A stretch of DNA of 44,249 nt, taken from the NCBI GenBank assembly GCA_964404765.1, contig CAYOLL010000038.1, positions 1 to 44,249 on the forward strand, given 5' to 3'. Under the pieces are notes generated by a model. It had not been told where the DNA came from, made no database searches, and was given only the letters and a program-made list of their open reading frames with translations. Below, in pieces: positions 13,852 to 20,810 of this stretch (positions within the stretch are counted from its first letter, which is position 1; every line of letters starts with the position of its first letter). Both the position numbers and the translations under genes were made by a program. This stretch comes from CAYOLL01 sp964404765 [NCBI: uncultured Gemmatimonadota bacterium] (lineage in GTDB: Bacteria > 4572-55).

Positions 13852-15942
13852 TCAGGCGGCAACGGCTGTTGCTGTTTCTTTTGGGACGGGCAAGGGCGCA
13901 CTGACTGTAGCGGGCGGCGGTGTGGCTTCCTGGTCTCTTTCGGAAACTTTGCCTTCCCGGCCCATTTGGAAGACTTCTTCCTGACTGGCTTTGACTACAC
14001 GCACACTACGTTTGTGTTTGTGGCGGATGTCCTGAATCGTGCCTTTTTCAAAGCCGCGTAAAAAAGCCTCGGCACAGGCCGGGTCAAAATGCTTGCCACT
14101 GTCGCTCTTGACAATGCTAAGCGCCTTTGTTTGTGGCATTCCGGAACGGTACGGGCGCTCGGTTGTGATGGCATCGTACACATCAGCCACGGCCATAATT
14201 TTCGCATAAAGCGGGATGTTGTCGCCGGTTAACTTATCCGGATAGCCCGTGCCATTTACTTTTTCGTGATGAGAACGAACCATGGGCAGGGTTGCCCGTA
14301 AAAAGTTGATCATCTCAATAATTTCATATCCAACTACAGGGTGCCGCTGGATTTCGGCAAATTCTTCATCGGTTAGCTTTCCGTCTTTTAATAAGACGGC
14401 ATCACGTATGCCGATTTTTCCGACATCGTGGACTAATCCGCCTTGATAAATCAAATTGATTTCTTCATTCGTCAGGCCCATTTCCGTAGCAAGCATCTTT
14501 GAGTACTCAGCGACGCGCAAAGAATGGCCGTCTGTGCAGGGGTCTTTGGCTTCAAGCGCTTTGGATAGGGCGCTGATGGACTCAAAAATGCTTTGTTCTT
14601 CCTGCTTCTTCAGTTCATTAAGCCGCACAATCATGCTGTTAAATACGGAGGCTAACCGGCCGATTTCGTCCGTTGAATCTACATAAATTTGTACGCTCAA
14701 ATTGCCGGTAGAAACTTCCTCGGCCCCGGCTGCCAGCGTTTTCAACGGACGTGTGATTTGCGTGGCAATCATGTTACTCATTATAAAAGCAAAAATCAGG
14801 GCTATTATCGAGCTAAGCACTAAAAAATTGAAGGAATCATCAATCAATTTTACGATAGGCACACGGGAAATGGCAACGGAAAGCATGCCGATAACTATAC
14901 CGCTGTCATCTCTTATAGGCCGGTAGCCGACGGAATGGCTTCCTAAATTGCCAATATCCTGAATAGCAATATGTGCGGAATAGTCGCGAAGCACCGCATC
15001 AACTATCTCCGGAGACGCTTTCTGAGTCGTTCTGATTTCCGGGCCGGAAAACGCGATTGGAGAATCGCCGGCATAGACGGTAACACGGGTGTTTGTAATT
15101 TCTTCCACGCTTTTAGCAAATTTGTCATTAAGCAGATAGCCAACGATAACGACACCAAAAGGCTCATCGTAGGTGCGGACCTGAGCGCTGCCACGCACTA
15201 AAATGTCATCGTCCTTACCGGCTAATTTTATGCGTTTGACGGATTTCCAGGCAGAATAAGTTAAGCCATTTTGAACAAGCAGATCAACTTCGCTGGTGTG
15301 CTCCAAAATCAGGGATTTGTAATTAGCAGTTTGATCTTCTCCAATCAAGTTTTTGACTTGATCAAGAAACACATCGTCCGGCTTAAATTTTTTATCCAGC
15401 AATGCTTCCAGCTTCGTGCAAATCGCCGCCGGAACACCGTCTTTTTCCAGCTCAATCAGCGATTGCCGGGTTAGTATGAACCTGCCCATTTCATACTTTT
15501 CCGGCTTGGCAAAACGGGTAAGGTAAGCGGTTGGTTCTACTTCCGGATCACGCAAAATATCGCTCTTGGTTTCGGTCTCAAAGGATCGGGCTAAGAGCTC
15601 ACCTTTGGCATTGGCAATTTCCAAAAGCACTGCGTCGCTCTGAACACGTTTGATATCAGAAAATATGATGAGCGGCGCCTTATCGCCCTTCTCAATGGCT
15701 TGTTGCGCTTCCGAAATCTGAGCGATTGCGCCGGCCACTTCTTTGGCCCGGTCGACAATCTTGCTGACATAGGCATTATGAGCTACGGTTAGCGCTTCGT
15801 TAACTTGTTGGGTCATGCTCTCTTCCAGGCTGTTTTTAACCGAGCGCATGGAGAGCATGGTGATGGTAAACAACGGCACTAATACAACAACGCTGAAGCC
15901 AAGCATCAGCTTCAGGCGCATATTCAAATTGCGGAATCTCAC
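13852..15942 (-). CDS. Cache-HAMP-HD-GYP sensor (c-di-GMP phosphodiesterase)
   Basis: The product has 696 residues. TM helix 1 is near residues 11-31, then a large periplasmic Cache-like sensor to about 360 ('VTVYAGDSPIAFSG', 'GYRPIRDDSGIVIGMLSVAI'), TM helix 2 near 364-390, and a HAMP domain near 392-445 ('ITRPLKTLAAGAEEVSTGNL'). The HD-GYP domain lies near 455-640, with 'HDVGKIGI' (HD at about 504) and 'HHEKVNGTGYP' (about 556). The signature HHExxxGxGYP is intact, so cyclic-di-GMP hydrolysis is expected. A Pro/Ala-rich tail of about 30 residues has no known role. The start is GTG at 15942, supported by AAGGGGG six bases upstream; an ATG seven codons further in is the alternative. It lies 75 nt downstream of an exported-protein gene and is probably co-transcribed from 16710-16738. 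Confidence 0.9.
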   Translation of the reverse strand: MRFRNLNMRLKLMLGFSVVVLVPLFTITMLSMRSVKNSLEESMTQQVNEALTVAHNAYVSKIVDRAKEVAGAIAQISEAQQAIEKGDKAPLIIFSDIKRVQSDAVLLEIANAKGELLARSFETETKSDILRDPEVEPTAYLTRFAKPEKYEMGRFILTRQSLIELEKDGVPAAICTKLEALLDKKFKPDDVFLDQVKNLIGEDQTANYKSLILEHTSEVDLLVQNGLTYSAWKSVKRIKLAGKDDDILVRGSAQVRTYDEPFGVVIVGYLLNDKFAKSVEEITNTRVTVYAGDSPIAFSGPEIRTTQKASPEIVDAVLRDYSAHIAIQDIGNLGSHSVGYRPIRDDSGIVIGMLSVAISRVPIVKLIDDSFNFLVLSSIIALIFAFIMSNMIATQITRPLKTLAAGAEEVSTGNLSVQIYVDSTDEIGRLASVFNSMIVRLNELKKQEEQSIFESISALSKALEAKDPCTDGHSLRVAEYSKMLATEMGLTNEEINLIYQGGLVHDVGKIGIRDAVLLKDGKLTDEEFAEIQRHPVVGYEIIEMINFLRATLPMVRSHHEKVNGTGYPDKLTGDNIPLYAKIMAVADVYDAITTERPYRSGMPQTKALSIVKSDSGKHFDPACAEAFLRGFEKGTIQDIRHKHKRSVRVVKASQEEVFQMGREGKVSERDQEATPPPATVSAPLPVPKETATAVAA

Positions 15943-16017
15943 GGTCGTCCCCCTTGAGATACGGCGTTATTCAGGCGTCCGGCCAAACGTAATGTTTAGC
16001 GGAATTAACATCAACAA

Positions 16018-16617
16018 TTATTCCTCGGTGGTGACTAACTGGCATAAAATGGTTTGTTCGTCTTTGCCATAGGCAAGGACGGATAATGGCAGCGGGGCAT
16101 CTTTGTCGATGATATGCACAAAGATGAGTGCGTCTTTTTCGCGGTAACTGACTTTAAATCCATTGCGTCCGGCGATAGTCTCACTTTCGCCAACGGAGAG
16201 CTCGGCGGCTCCACCCCGACGCTGCGTAACTTCACCCTCTTTTAAGTGCAGATTACGGTATTGCATTTCAAGTGTCGGAGCAAACAGATTCTCCGCTATT
16301 AACTCCGCCAGAGCGCTTTCGCAAGTCATCATGCTGACTAAAATTTTACCGGATATTTGATTTGAATTGGACTGAAATTTATTCGTAAACTTCTTGTCGC
16401 TTTCTTCCAGGGTCCATTCAAATGTCAGATCGGCGCCTTCCTTGCTCAAAACTTTAATGGAAAAATGTCCCAGTTCGTGCTCAGCATCGCTCTTCACAGT
16501 GGCGATACGATACTTAAAATATTGCCCTTTATCAAATTGAAACGGTGTCCATGTATCTTCCGCCCGGGCATTTACCCCTTGTAAAAGTATGGCAAAAACC
16601 AACAGTAAGCGTTTCAT
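16018..16617 (-). CDS. Exported protein of unknown function
   Basis: The 199-residue product starts with a clear signal peptide 'MKRLLLVFAILLQGVNARA' and then appears soluble and beta-rich ('FQFDKGQYFKYRI', 'LTFEWTLEE', 'RNGFKVSYREKDALIFVHI'). I do not recognise a named family; the layout recalls small periplasmic proteins that measure or bind lipid-like ligands, but that is only a resemblance. The ATG at 16617 has AAGGAG eight bases upstream; an in-frame upstream start would add 18 residues and spoil the signal peptide. It is the first gene after the promoter at 16710-16738 and is followed after 75 nt by the HD-GYP sensor gene, so it could serve the sensor's periplasmic side. Confidence 0.7.
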   Translation of the reverse strand: MKRLLLVFAILLQGVNARAEDTWTPFQFDKGQYFKYRIATVKSDAEHELGHFSIKVLSKEGADLTFEWTLEESDKKFTNKFQSNSNQISGKILVSMMTCESALAELIAENLFAPTLEMQYRNLHLKEGEVTQRRGGAAELSVGESETIAGRNGFKVSYREKDALIFVHIIDKDAPLPLSVLAYGKDEQTILCQLVTTEE

Positions 16618-16709
16618 TTTTTTACTCCTTGTTTGAAGTATCGAGGCACAAATGGCGCTACAATCGGGCATAGCTGTGGTAGCAATATTTATAACAAATC
16701 TAATTGCAT

Positions 16710-16738
16710 ATAATATAACGCTTCGGAAACGCTGTCAA
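16710..16738 (-). promoter_or_regulatory. Sigma70-like promoter of the exported-protein/HD-GYP pair
   Basis: On the minus strand TTGACA (16733-16738) and TATTAT (16710-16715) are 17 nt apart. The spacer contains an imperfect dyad (cgtttccgaagcg) that might bind a regulator. The leader would be about 85 nt. Confidence 0.75.
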
Positions 16739-16745
16739 TCTAAAT

Positions 16746-18224
16746 CTATGTCGCGGGGACTGGGTTAACTTTCGACAGTAAACGGCACAGCGCTTCATTG
16801 ACGGTTGAATTATAGCCTCGCAAAACGTATTGCATTTGCCCAATTTTTGGCCTTAAATCACGGGGCGAAAGCAAGGCCACATGAACCAAGGCGCTTTGAT
16901 CGGCAAATAAGGCAATCCAGACGGCATAATCGGCTTCGCGCCAGGCGTCGGCAGTGAGCAGAATAACACCGCAGTTTTGCATTTTAGCCAAGCGCAAGCA
17001 GGTCGATGTCGCCTCCTTATCATTAACCCTTAAAGCTTTACTCCACAGGATTGGCAAGGTTTCCCGAATCCGCTGGCCGGCACTGTAAAAAGGCTCGTCC
17101 TGATTAATCCCTGCATATTTTTCGGCCACAACTTCTAATAAGATAAAATGTGGCTTTGGTGGCAGCGGTTGTTGAGGACGTACTTCAATAAAATGCCGGG
17201 CAAGGGCAATAGCCAGGTCCGGACTCGGCAGTTTATCCTTCACTTTACGCGCCGGATAGAGACGGGCGAATGCTTTCAGCCGCTCAAGCGTTTTAAGCCA
17301 CTCGGCGCCGAGCCCGGAATCAGCTTGAATAAGATGCTGACAGTGTTGACTTAACCGGATTTGGAATTCCACATCTTTTTTCAGACTAAAGGAGGAAATG
17401 ATTAAGTCATTGCCGGCTTGCAAACAGGCTTCCGCCAAACTTTCCGGAGCCTGATTTGCGCCGGCTCCGGCCATTTCAATACAATCGGTGATCACAAGAC
17501 CTTGAAAGCCGAAGTCTTTACGCAACAACTGCCGCAAAATTTTTCTTGAAAACGTGGCAATTTCTGCCGAATCCAGCTTTGGATACAGGGCATGTGTGCT
17601 CATTACTGCCGATACACCGCTTTCTATCGCCTGACGAAAAGGCGTGACTTCTTTTTGCCAGGAATGTAATCGTCGCCGATAACGCCCACTGTCAAAATGT
17701 GGGTCAAAACGACAGCCGCCAAAACCGGGAAAATGCTTGACCGTCGTGCCGATGCCGTAGGCCTGATGCGCTTTGATAACCTCAACCACAAATTTTCCGA
17801 CTTCTTCCGGATTTGCAGAAAATGCCCGGGTGCCCAGTGCGCGATTTTCTGTGCTGACGGATGTGTCCGCTACCGGCGCAAAATTAAGGTTAATACCAAG
17901 CCAGGCCAATGTTTGGGCCTGGATATTCAGCGCCTCCGTAATTTTTGACCAATCTTTTTTAAACCCTAAGGCCATGGCTGCCGGAATAGAAGGTAAATCC
18001 GGCGAAAGACGCGAAACCATTCCGCCTTCATGATCTATGGCGACAATAAAATTATCCCCCAGACCATGCAAGTCGGCAACCAAGCGGCGCGCCTGGGCGG
18101 CGTTTTGAAAATTCCGCTTAAATAGGACAACACCCGCCGGATTTACGCTATGCAAATGCCGGGCTAAGTCTGATGTCAATTGCAGACCGTTAAAGCCAAT
18201 CAATAACGGGGTAATTGACTGCAT
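16746..18224 (-). CDS. nagZ: Glycoside hydrolase family 3 beta-N-acetylhexosaminidase (NagZ-like)
   Basis: The product has 492 residues. The GH3 TIM-barrel spans about 1-330: 'NPAGVVLFKRNF' near residue 29, 'IAIDHEGGMVSRL' variant near 60-73, 'LNFAPVADTSV' near 113, and the signature 'TVKHFPGFGG' near 159-168. The Asp-x-His catalytic dyad of NagZ enzymes is represented by 'FDPHFD' just after, although the usual KHFPGHG reads KHFPGFG. The nucleophile is the Asp of 'VITDCIEMAGAG' near 245. Residues 330-492 form a second alpha/beta domain that short proteobacterial NagZ proteins lack, as in the two-domain Bacillus type. The lack of a signal peptide fits cytoplasmic removal of GlcNAc from recycled muropeptides. 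The ATG at 18224 follows a GGGAGAAG ribosome binding site. Confidence 0.88.
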   Translation of the reverse strand: MQSITPLLIGFNGLQLTSDLARHLHSVNPAGVVLFKRNFQNAAQARRLVADLHGLGDNFIVAIDHEGGMVSRLSPDLPSIPAAMALGFKKDWSKITEALNIQAQTLAWLGINLNFAPVADTSVSTENRALGTRAFSANPEEVGKFVVEVIKAHQAYGIGTTVKHFPGFGGCRFDPHFDSGRYRRRLHSWQKEVTPFRQAIESGVSAVMSTHALYPKLDSAEIATFSRKILRQLLRKDFGFQGLVITDCIEMAGAGANQAPESLAEACLQAGNDLIISSFSLKKDVEFQIRLSQHCQHLIQADSGLGAEWLKTLERLKAFARLYPARKVKDKLPSPDLAIALARHFIEVRPQQPLPPKPHFILLEVVAEKYAGINQDEPFYSAGQRIRETLPILWSKALRVNDKEATSTCLRLAKMQNCGVILLTADAWREADYAVWIALFADQSALVHVALLSPRDLRPKIGQMQYVLRGYNSTVNEALCRLLSKVNPVPAT

Positions 18225-18260
18225 AAAGCTTCTCCCAAGATTATAATTTTATACAGGACT

Positions 18261-18479
18261 TCAAGCCGCTTCTTGCCAGTCCACCTTTGGCTTCAGATGC
18301 TTTTGAGCGCAGTCCCGCAGAAAGAGATTGATCAGTTTTTGATAGGGAATATCCATCTCCGCCGCCAACTGCTTGAAATAATCCACAATATCCGTCTCCA
18401 AACGAATCGTGACTTGCTGCTTCAGCTTTTTGGCGTATGGATTCTTGACGGATTTGGAGAAGTCGTAATTATCGCGCAT
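18261..18479 (-). CDS. brnA: BrnA-type antitoxin
   Basis: The 72-residue protein matches the BrnA antitoxin family (PF14384): 'DNYDFSKSVKNPYAKKLKQQVTI' at the N-terminus, then a ribbon-helix-helix-like segment 'RLETDIVDYFKQLAAEMDIPYQKLINLFLRDC'. BrnA binds and neutralises the BrnT RNase toxin and represses the operon. The start at 18479 (MRDNYDF) matches the family; the frame continues upstream only because it crosses the brnT remnant. The matching toxin gene, normally just upstream, survives only as a short deleted remnant (18485-18535), so this antitoxin is an orphan. It ends 36 nt before the nagZ-like gene. Confidence 0.85.
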   Translation of the reverse strand: MRDNYDFSKSVKNPYAKKLKQQVTIRLETDIVDYFKQLAAEMDIPYQKLINLFLRDCAQKHLKPKVDWQEAA

Positions 18480-18484
18480 ATCAG

Positions 18485-18535
18485 CACTTCTTTCGATAAA
18501 TCTTTGGCCGGGTCCCATTCAAAGTACTTTTTTAT
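18485..18535 (-). pseudogene. brnT: brnT remnant with internal deletion
   Basis: In the frame just upstream of brnA, translation gives 'YFEWDPAK' directly joined to 'DLSKEVLICA'. FEWDPAK is the N-terminal signature of BrnT, while DLSK-type sequence belongs to its C-terminus (normally after 'ISAR'). The middle of about 70 residues, including the catalytic core, is gone. The junction lies at an A-K/A-R position shared by both ends, suggesting a short-homology deletion. Confidence 0.6.
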
Positions 18536-18539
18536 AATT

Positions 18540-18915
18540 ATATGGTAATTACAATTGGATTAAAAATCAACAGAAACCTTATGTCCACAATGCCCTTCAG
18601 GTCGGCTATTTCCAGCTTGTTAAAGATGATGATCTCGTCAATAAGGTTCAAAAATTCCGATCGAAAAGATGATCATCAAATTCCGTCAAGAATCGTCTTG
18701 ACAATATCAAAGTTGCGCGTTATTCTTTCTGCACCAACTGAATGAGGCTGTTATGCCGGAAAAAAACTACGCCCAGAGGATGGACGAATTTTGACCATAT
18801 TGGACGGATTAGTGGTTATGGTTAAAGACGTGCAGGATATGAAACAGGAAGACGCCATGCGCACCGCCCACTTAAACCGCCACGAGGCTGGCCGACCGGC
18901 CAGGTGTCGAAAAAA
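18540..18915. other. Decayed stretch between toxin-antitoxin remnants
   Basis: No intact gene was found. On the plus strand around 18796-18880 a broken frame reads 'ILDGLVVMVKDVQDMKQEDAMRTAHLNRHE', which has the helical character of a short coiled-coil protein, but it is interrupted on both sides. The stretch is probably debris of earlier insertions. Confidence 0.4.
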
Positions 18916-19050
18916 ATGGAAGAGGGCGATGTGAAAGGTGAAGATTTGTACACCACACTGGGTAATACAAATAGCGGCCGCTATGTGACTATTCTGCTCG
19001 TCAAAAAGCAAGATCAACGCGCTTTGATTATCAGCGCCAGACGAGTTTGA
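18916..19050 (+). pseudogene. BrnT/DUF4258-like toxin fragment (C-terminal part)
   Basis: A 44-codon frame reads 'LYTTLGNTNSGRYVTILLVKKQ' and ends 'ALIISARRV' before a stop. The order 'LG-T-GRY-', 'R-LIISAR' is the C-terminal half of BrnT-like RNase toxins. The N-terminal half is absent. The stop overlaps the start of the following antitoxin-like frame by 11 nt, as in intact toxin-antitoxin operons. It is a second, independent module from the one on the minus strand at 18261-18535. Confidence 0.55.
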
Positions 19051-19192
19051 ATTTGTCGCTGACGAAGAGCACGATTGGTTTGAACTGGATCACCGGTTGG
19101 CAGCCGAACTGCGCAAGCGTGCTCAGGAAAAGGGCGTTTCGACACGGCTGCTGGTCAACCAACTATTAGGTCAGGTTTTGCAACACAGCTAA
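19040..19192 (+). pseudogene. Antitoxin-like fragment following the BrnT-like remnant
   Basis: The 50-codon frame has no usual start codon. It begins 'DEFEFVADEEHDWFELDHRL' and continues with a ribbon-helix-helix-like 'AAELRKRAQEKGVSTRLLVNQLLGQVL'. This resembles CopG/BrnA-type antitoxins whose N-terminus once overlapped the toxin end. Whether it is expressed is doubtful. A hairpin terminator follows at 19231-19260. Confidence 0.5.
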
Positions 19193-19230
19193 AAGCGGTT
19201 AACATATAGGCAAATCTGGAGTTGTCCGAG

Positions 19231-19260
19231 ACCCACTTTCCGACAGGAAGTGGGTTTCTT
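19231..19260 (+). terminator. Hairpin terminator after the decayed TA pair
   Basis: acccactt pairs with aagtgggt (with a bulge near the loop and two further G-C pairs), followed by ttctt. It separates the decayed pair from the MazEF-like operon. Confidence 0.6.
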
Positions 19261-19299
19261 CGCTAAATAATCGAATGGAGTTTATGCAAGGAGAATCCC

Positions 19300-19530
19300 A
19301 TGACCCAATTAAAAGTGACAATTGAAGATACGCAACGCGATTTCATCAATGCGTATAAAAAATTTGGCTTTAAAGACCGCAGCGCGTTGGTGCGGGCGGC
19401 CATTGCCCGTTTGGAACGGGAAATGCGGCTACAAGCGCTCCGGCAAAGCGCGGAATTGTACGCGGAAATTTACAAAAATGATCCGGAACTGCAAACCTTG
19501 AGCGAAGGAGTGGCGGAATGGCCGGAATAA
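19300..19530 (+). CDS. Ribbon-helix-helix antitoxin of a MazEF-like pair
   Basis: The 76-residue product starts 'MTQLKVTIEDTQRDFINAYKKFGFKDRSALVRAAIARLEREM', a ribbon-helix-helix DNA-binding fold, and has an acidic C-terminal half ('LYAEIYKNDPELQTLSEGVAEWPE') of the sort that wraps the toxin. A good ribosome binding site (AAGGAG) lies eight bases before the ATG. The last 13 bases overlap the toxin gene, so translation is coupled. It should bind its own promoter together with the toxin. Confidence 0.8.
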   Translation: MTQLKVTIEDTQRDFINAYKKFGFKDRSALVRAAIARLEREMRLQALRQSAELYAEIYKNDPELQTLSEGVAEWPE

Positions 19531-19880
19531 TTCCTTTGAAACGCGGTTTGGTCATTGACGTGAATCTTGATCCCACGCTTGGCTCGGAAACCGGCAAGAT
19601 TCGGCCATGTGTTATTGTCACTAACGACATTTACAATGCCAAACTGCCGGTGATTCAAGTTGTGCCCGTTACGGCGTGGAGCGATAAGAAAGCGCAAATT
19701 ATCACCAACGTCGAAATTGACCCGTCTTCAGGTAACGGGTTGACCAAAAAATCCATTGCGGACTGCCTGCAAACACGCCCGATTGATCATCAGCATCGTC
19801 TCGTGCAAATACGCGGCCAATTGGATCAAACAACCATGACGCGGATTGATTTGGCGTTGAAATTGGTGTTTGGCTTATAA
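19518..19880 (+). CDS. mazF: MazF/PemK-type mRNA interferase toxin
   Basis: The 120-residue protein is a MazF/PemK family toxin (PF02452): 'LKRGLVIDVNLDPTLGSETGKIRPCVIVTND' contains the conserved G-S-E-x-x-K-x-R-P-x-(L/V)-(V/I) motif that supplies the catalytic Arg. 'QVVPVTA' and 'SIADCLQTRPIDHQHRL' correspond to the later conserved strands. The length is normal and no lesion is visible, so this is the one toxin in the cluster that looks intact. It cleaves mRNA at short sequence motifs when released from the antitoxin encoded 13 bases upstream by overlap. Confidence 0.88.
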   Translation: MAGIIPLKRGLVIDVNLDPTLGSETGKIRPCVIVTNDIYNAKLPVIQVVPVTAWSDKKAQIITNVEIDPSSGNGLTKKSIADCLQTRPIDHQHRLVQIRGQLDQTTMTRIDLALKLVFGL

Positions 19881-19890
19881 TGTTTTAGCC

Positions 19891-19947
19891 TGGTGCGAGC
19901 ATATCCCCTGGCGGCCGGGCATGTATATCGGCAAGCTGGGCGACGGC
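19891..19947 (+). pseudogene. Duplicated fragment of the parE 5' end
   Basis: The 57 bases match 20856-20912 inside parE with only three differences and encode '[17 protein letters not shown]', against '[17 protein letters not shown]' in parE. There is no start codon or continuation. The fragment lies between the MazF-like gene and the frameshifted PIN toxin gene, about 965 bp upstream of the real copy and in the same orientation. Confidence 0.85.
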
Positions 19948-19968
19948 AGCTACTTGCCGGTTAAGAAG

Positions 19969-20473
19969 TCACAAGCTCGTCACGGGAAAGGCTTTGATAA
20001 TGCTATCGAAAATATTTTGGTTAATGCGTTTTAAGATCAACAAATGATCCAACATTTGAATGGCTTCCTGACGGGATATCACTTGCATTTTGTGCGCTTT
20101 CAAAATTTGTCCGGCGATACCGGAAATTTTCAAACCAAATGTTAGCGCGACCTTGCGGCCAAGCGTTTCTTCAATCAATAGCGGTAAGTTCAACTCGTAG
20201 GCCAGGCTAATGGCTTGTTTCTCGCCTTCGTGCAACCGATTGGGATATGGTAGGGAAAGAGGTGCGGTGACCGATTGAATGGCGATGAAATCGTTAATCT
20301 GAAAGGCTTGCAAATAATCCGCCGGCGTTAGATATAGATTCTGGCAAAGTTCGGCCAAAACAGCAGGCGGCGCAATAATCTGCTGAAACATTTTGCGGGC
20401 AAAATCGAATCCGCCGAGCAGTTTCTCCAGCGTAATCAAGGGGGCCTGTATCGCTTACAATTGGGGAAAGCAT
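19969..20473 (-). pseudogene. DUF3368 PIN-domain toxin, frameshifted near the N-terminus
   Basis: From 20473 the frame reads 'MLSPIVSDTGPL' and then derails. Removing one base from the run of five G (top strand 20440-20444) joins it to 'ITLEKLLGGFDFARKMF' and the rest of a DUF3368 PIN protein of about 167 residues. Putative catalytic acids are the Asp of SDTGPL, the Glu of 'LHEGEKQAISLA' and the acidic pair in 'LLIEETLGRKVA' (usually LLIDD). In the UPF0175-DUF3368 pairing the PIN protein is the presumed RNase toxin. The lesion could be real inactivation, slippage at the homopolymer, or a sequencing error. Its start overlaps the stop of the antitoxin gene, so the two were an operon. Confidence 0.75.
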
Positions 20474-20475
20474 GA

Positions 20476-20706
20476 TCAAGCCTGCAATTCAATGGCAATG
20501 TTTTCCGGTGTATCGGCCAGAATTGACAGGCCGAAACGAGGCAATAGCTCTTCAAACTCGCGGCGGTCAAGCTGAAGTATCTGACAAGCTTCAAAGCTGG
20601 ACAACAAACCCGTGGAATACAGCAATGCGATCAGGCCTTCACGCAAGGTGGTGGTTTTGAGGCGGTTGAGTGGCTCTATATCGGGTAGTTCGATAGTCAG
20701 GGTCAT
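20476..20706 (-). CDS. UPF0175 family antitoxin
   Basis: The 76-residue product starts 'MTLTIELPDIEPLNRLKTTTLREGLIALLYSTGLLSSFEACQILQLDRREFEELL', matching the UPF0175 family (PF03683), small helix-turn-helix proteins found upstream of DUF3368 PIN genes. The ATG at 20706 has AGGAG seven bases upstream; the longer frame has no support. The stop overlaps the start region of the PIN gene (20473-20479). It is divergent from parE, with 104 bases between the start codons. Confidence 0.82.
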   Translation of the reverse strand: MTLTIELPDIEPLNRLKTTTLREGLIALLYSTGLLSSFEACQILQLDRREFEELLPRFGLSILADTPENIAIELQA

Positions 20707-20810
20707 AGCGTCTCCTTTGGTTCTCGATAGCAACATGAGCGGTATTTTGTTGAAATGTAATGATCTGAATAAAGGAAAGCAATATAATTTCATTAAAGGG
20801 GTTTACCCAA

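Noticed and set aside
20750-20788. Promoter for parE (tataat at 20783 with ttgaaa at 20750)
   Set aside because: The spacing is 27 nt, far outside the usable range; only the -10-like hexamer remains.
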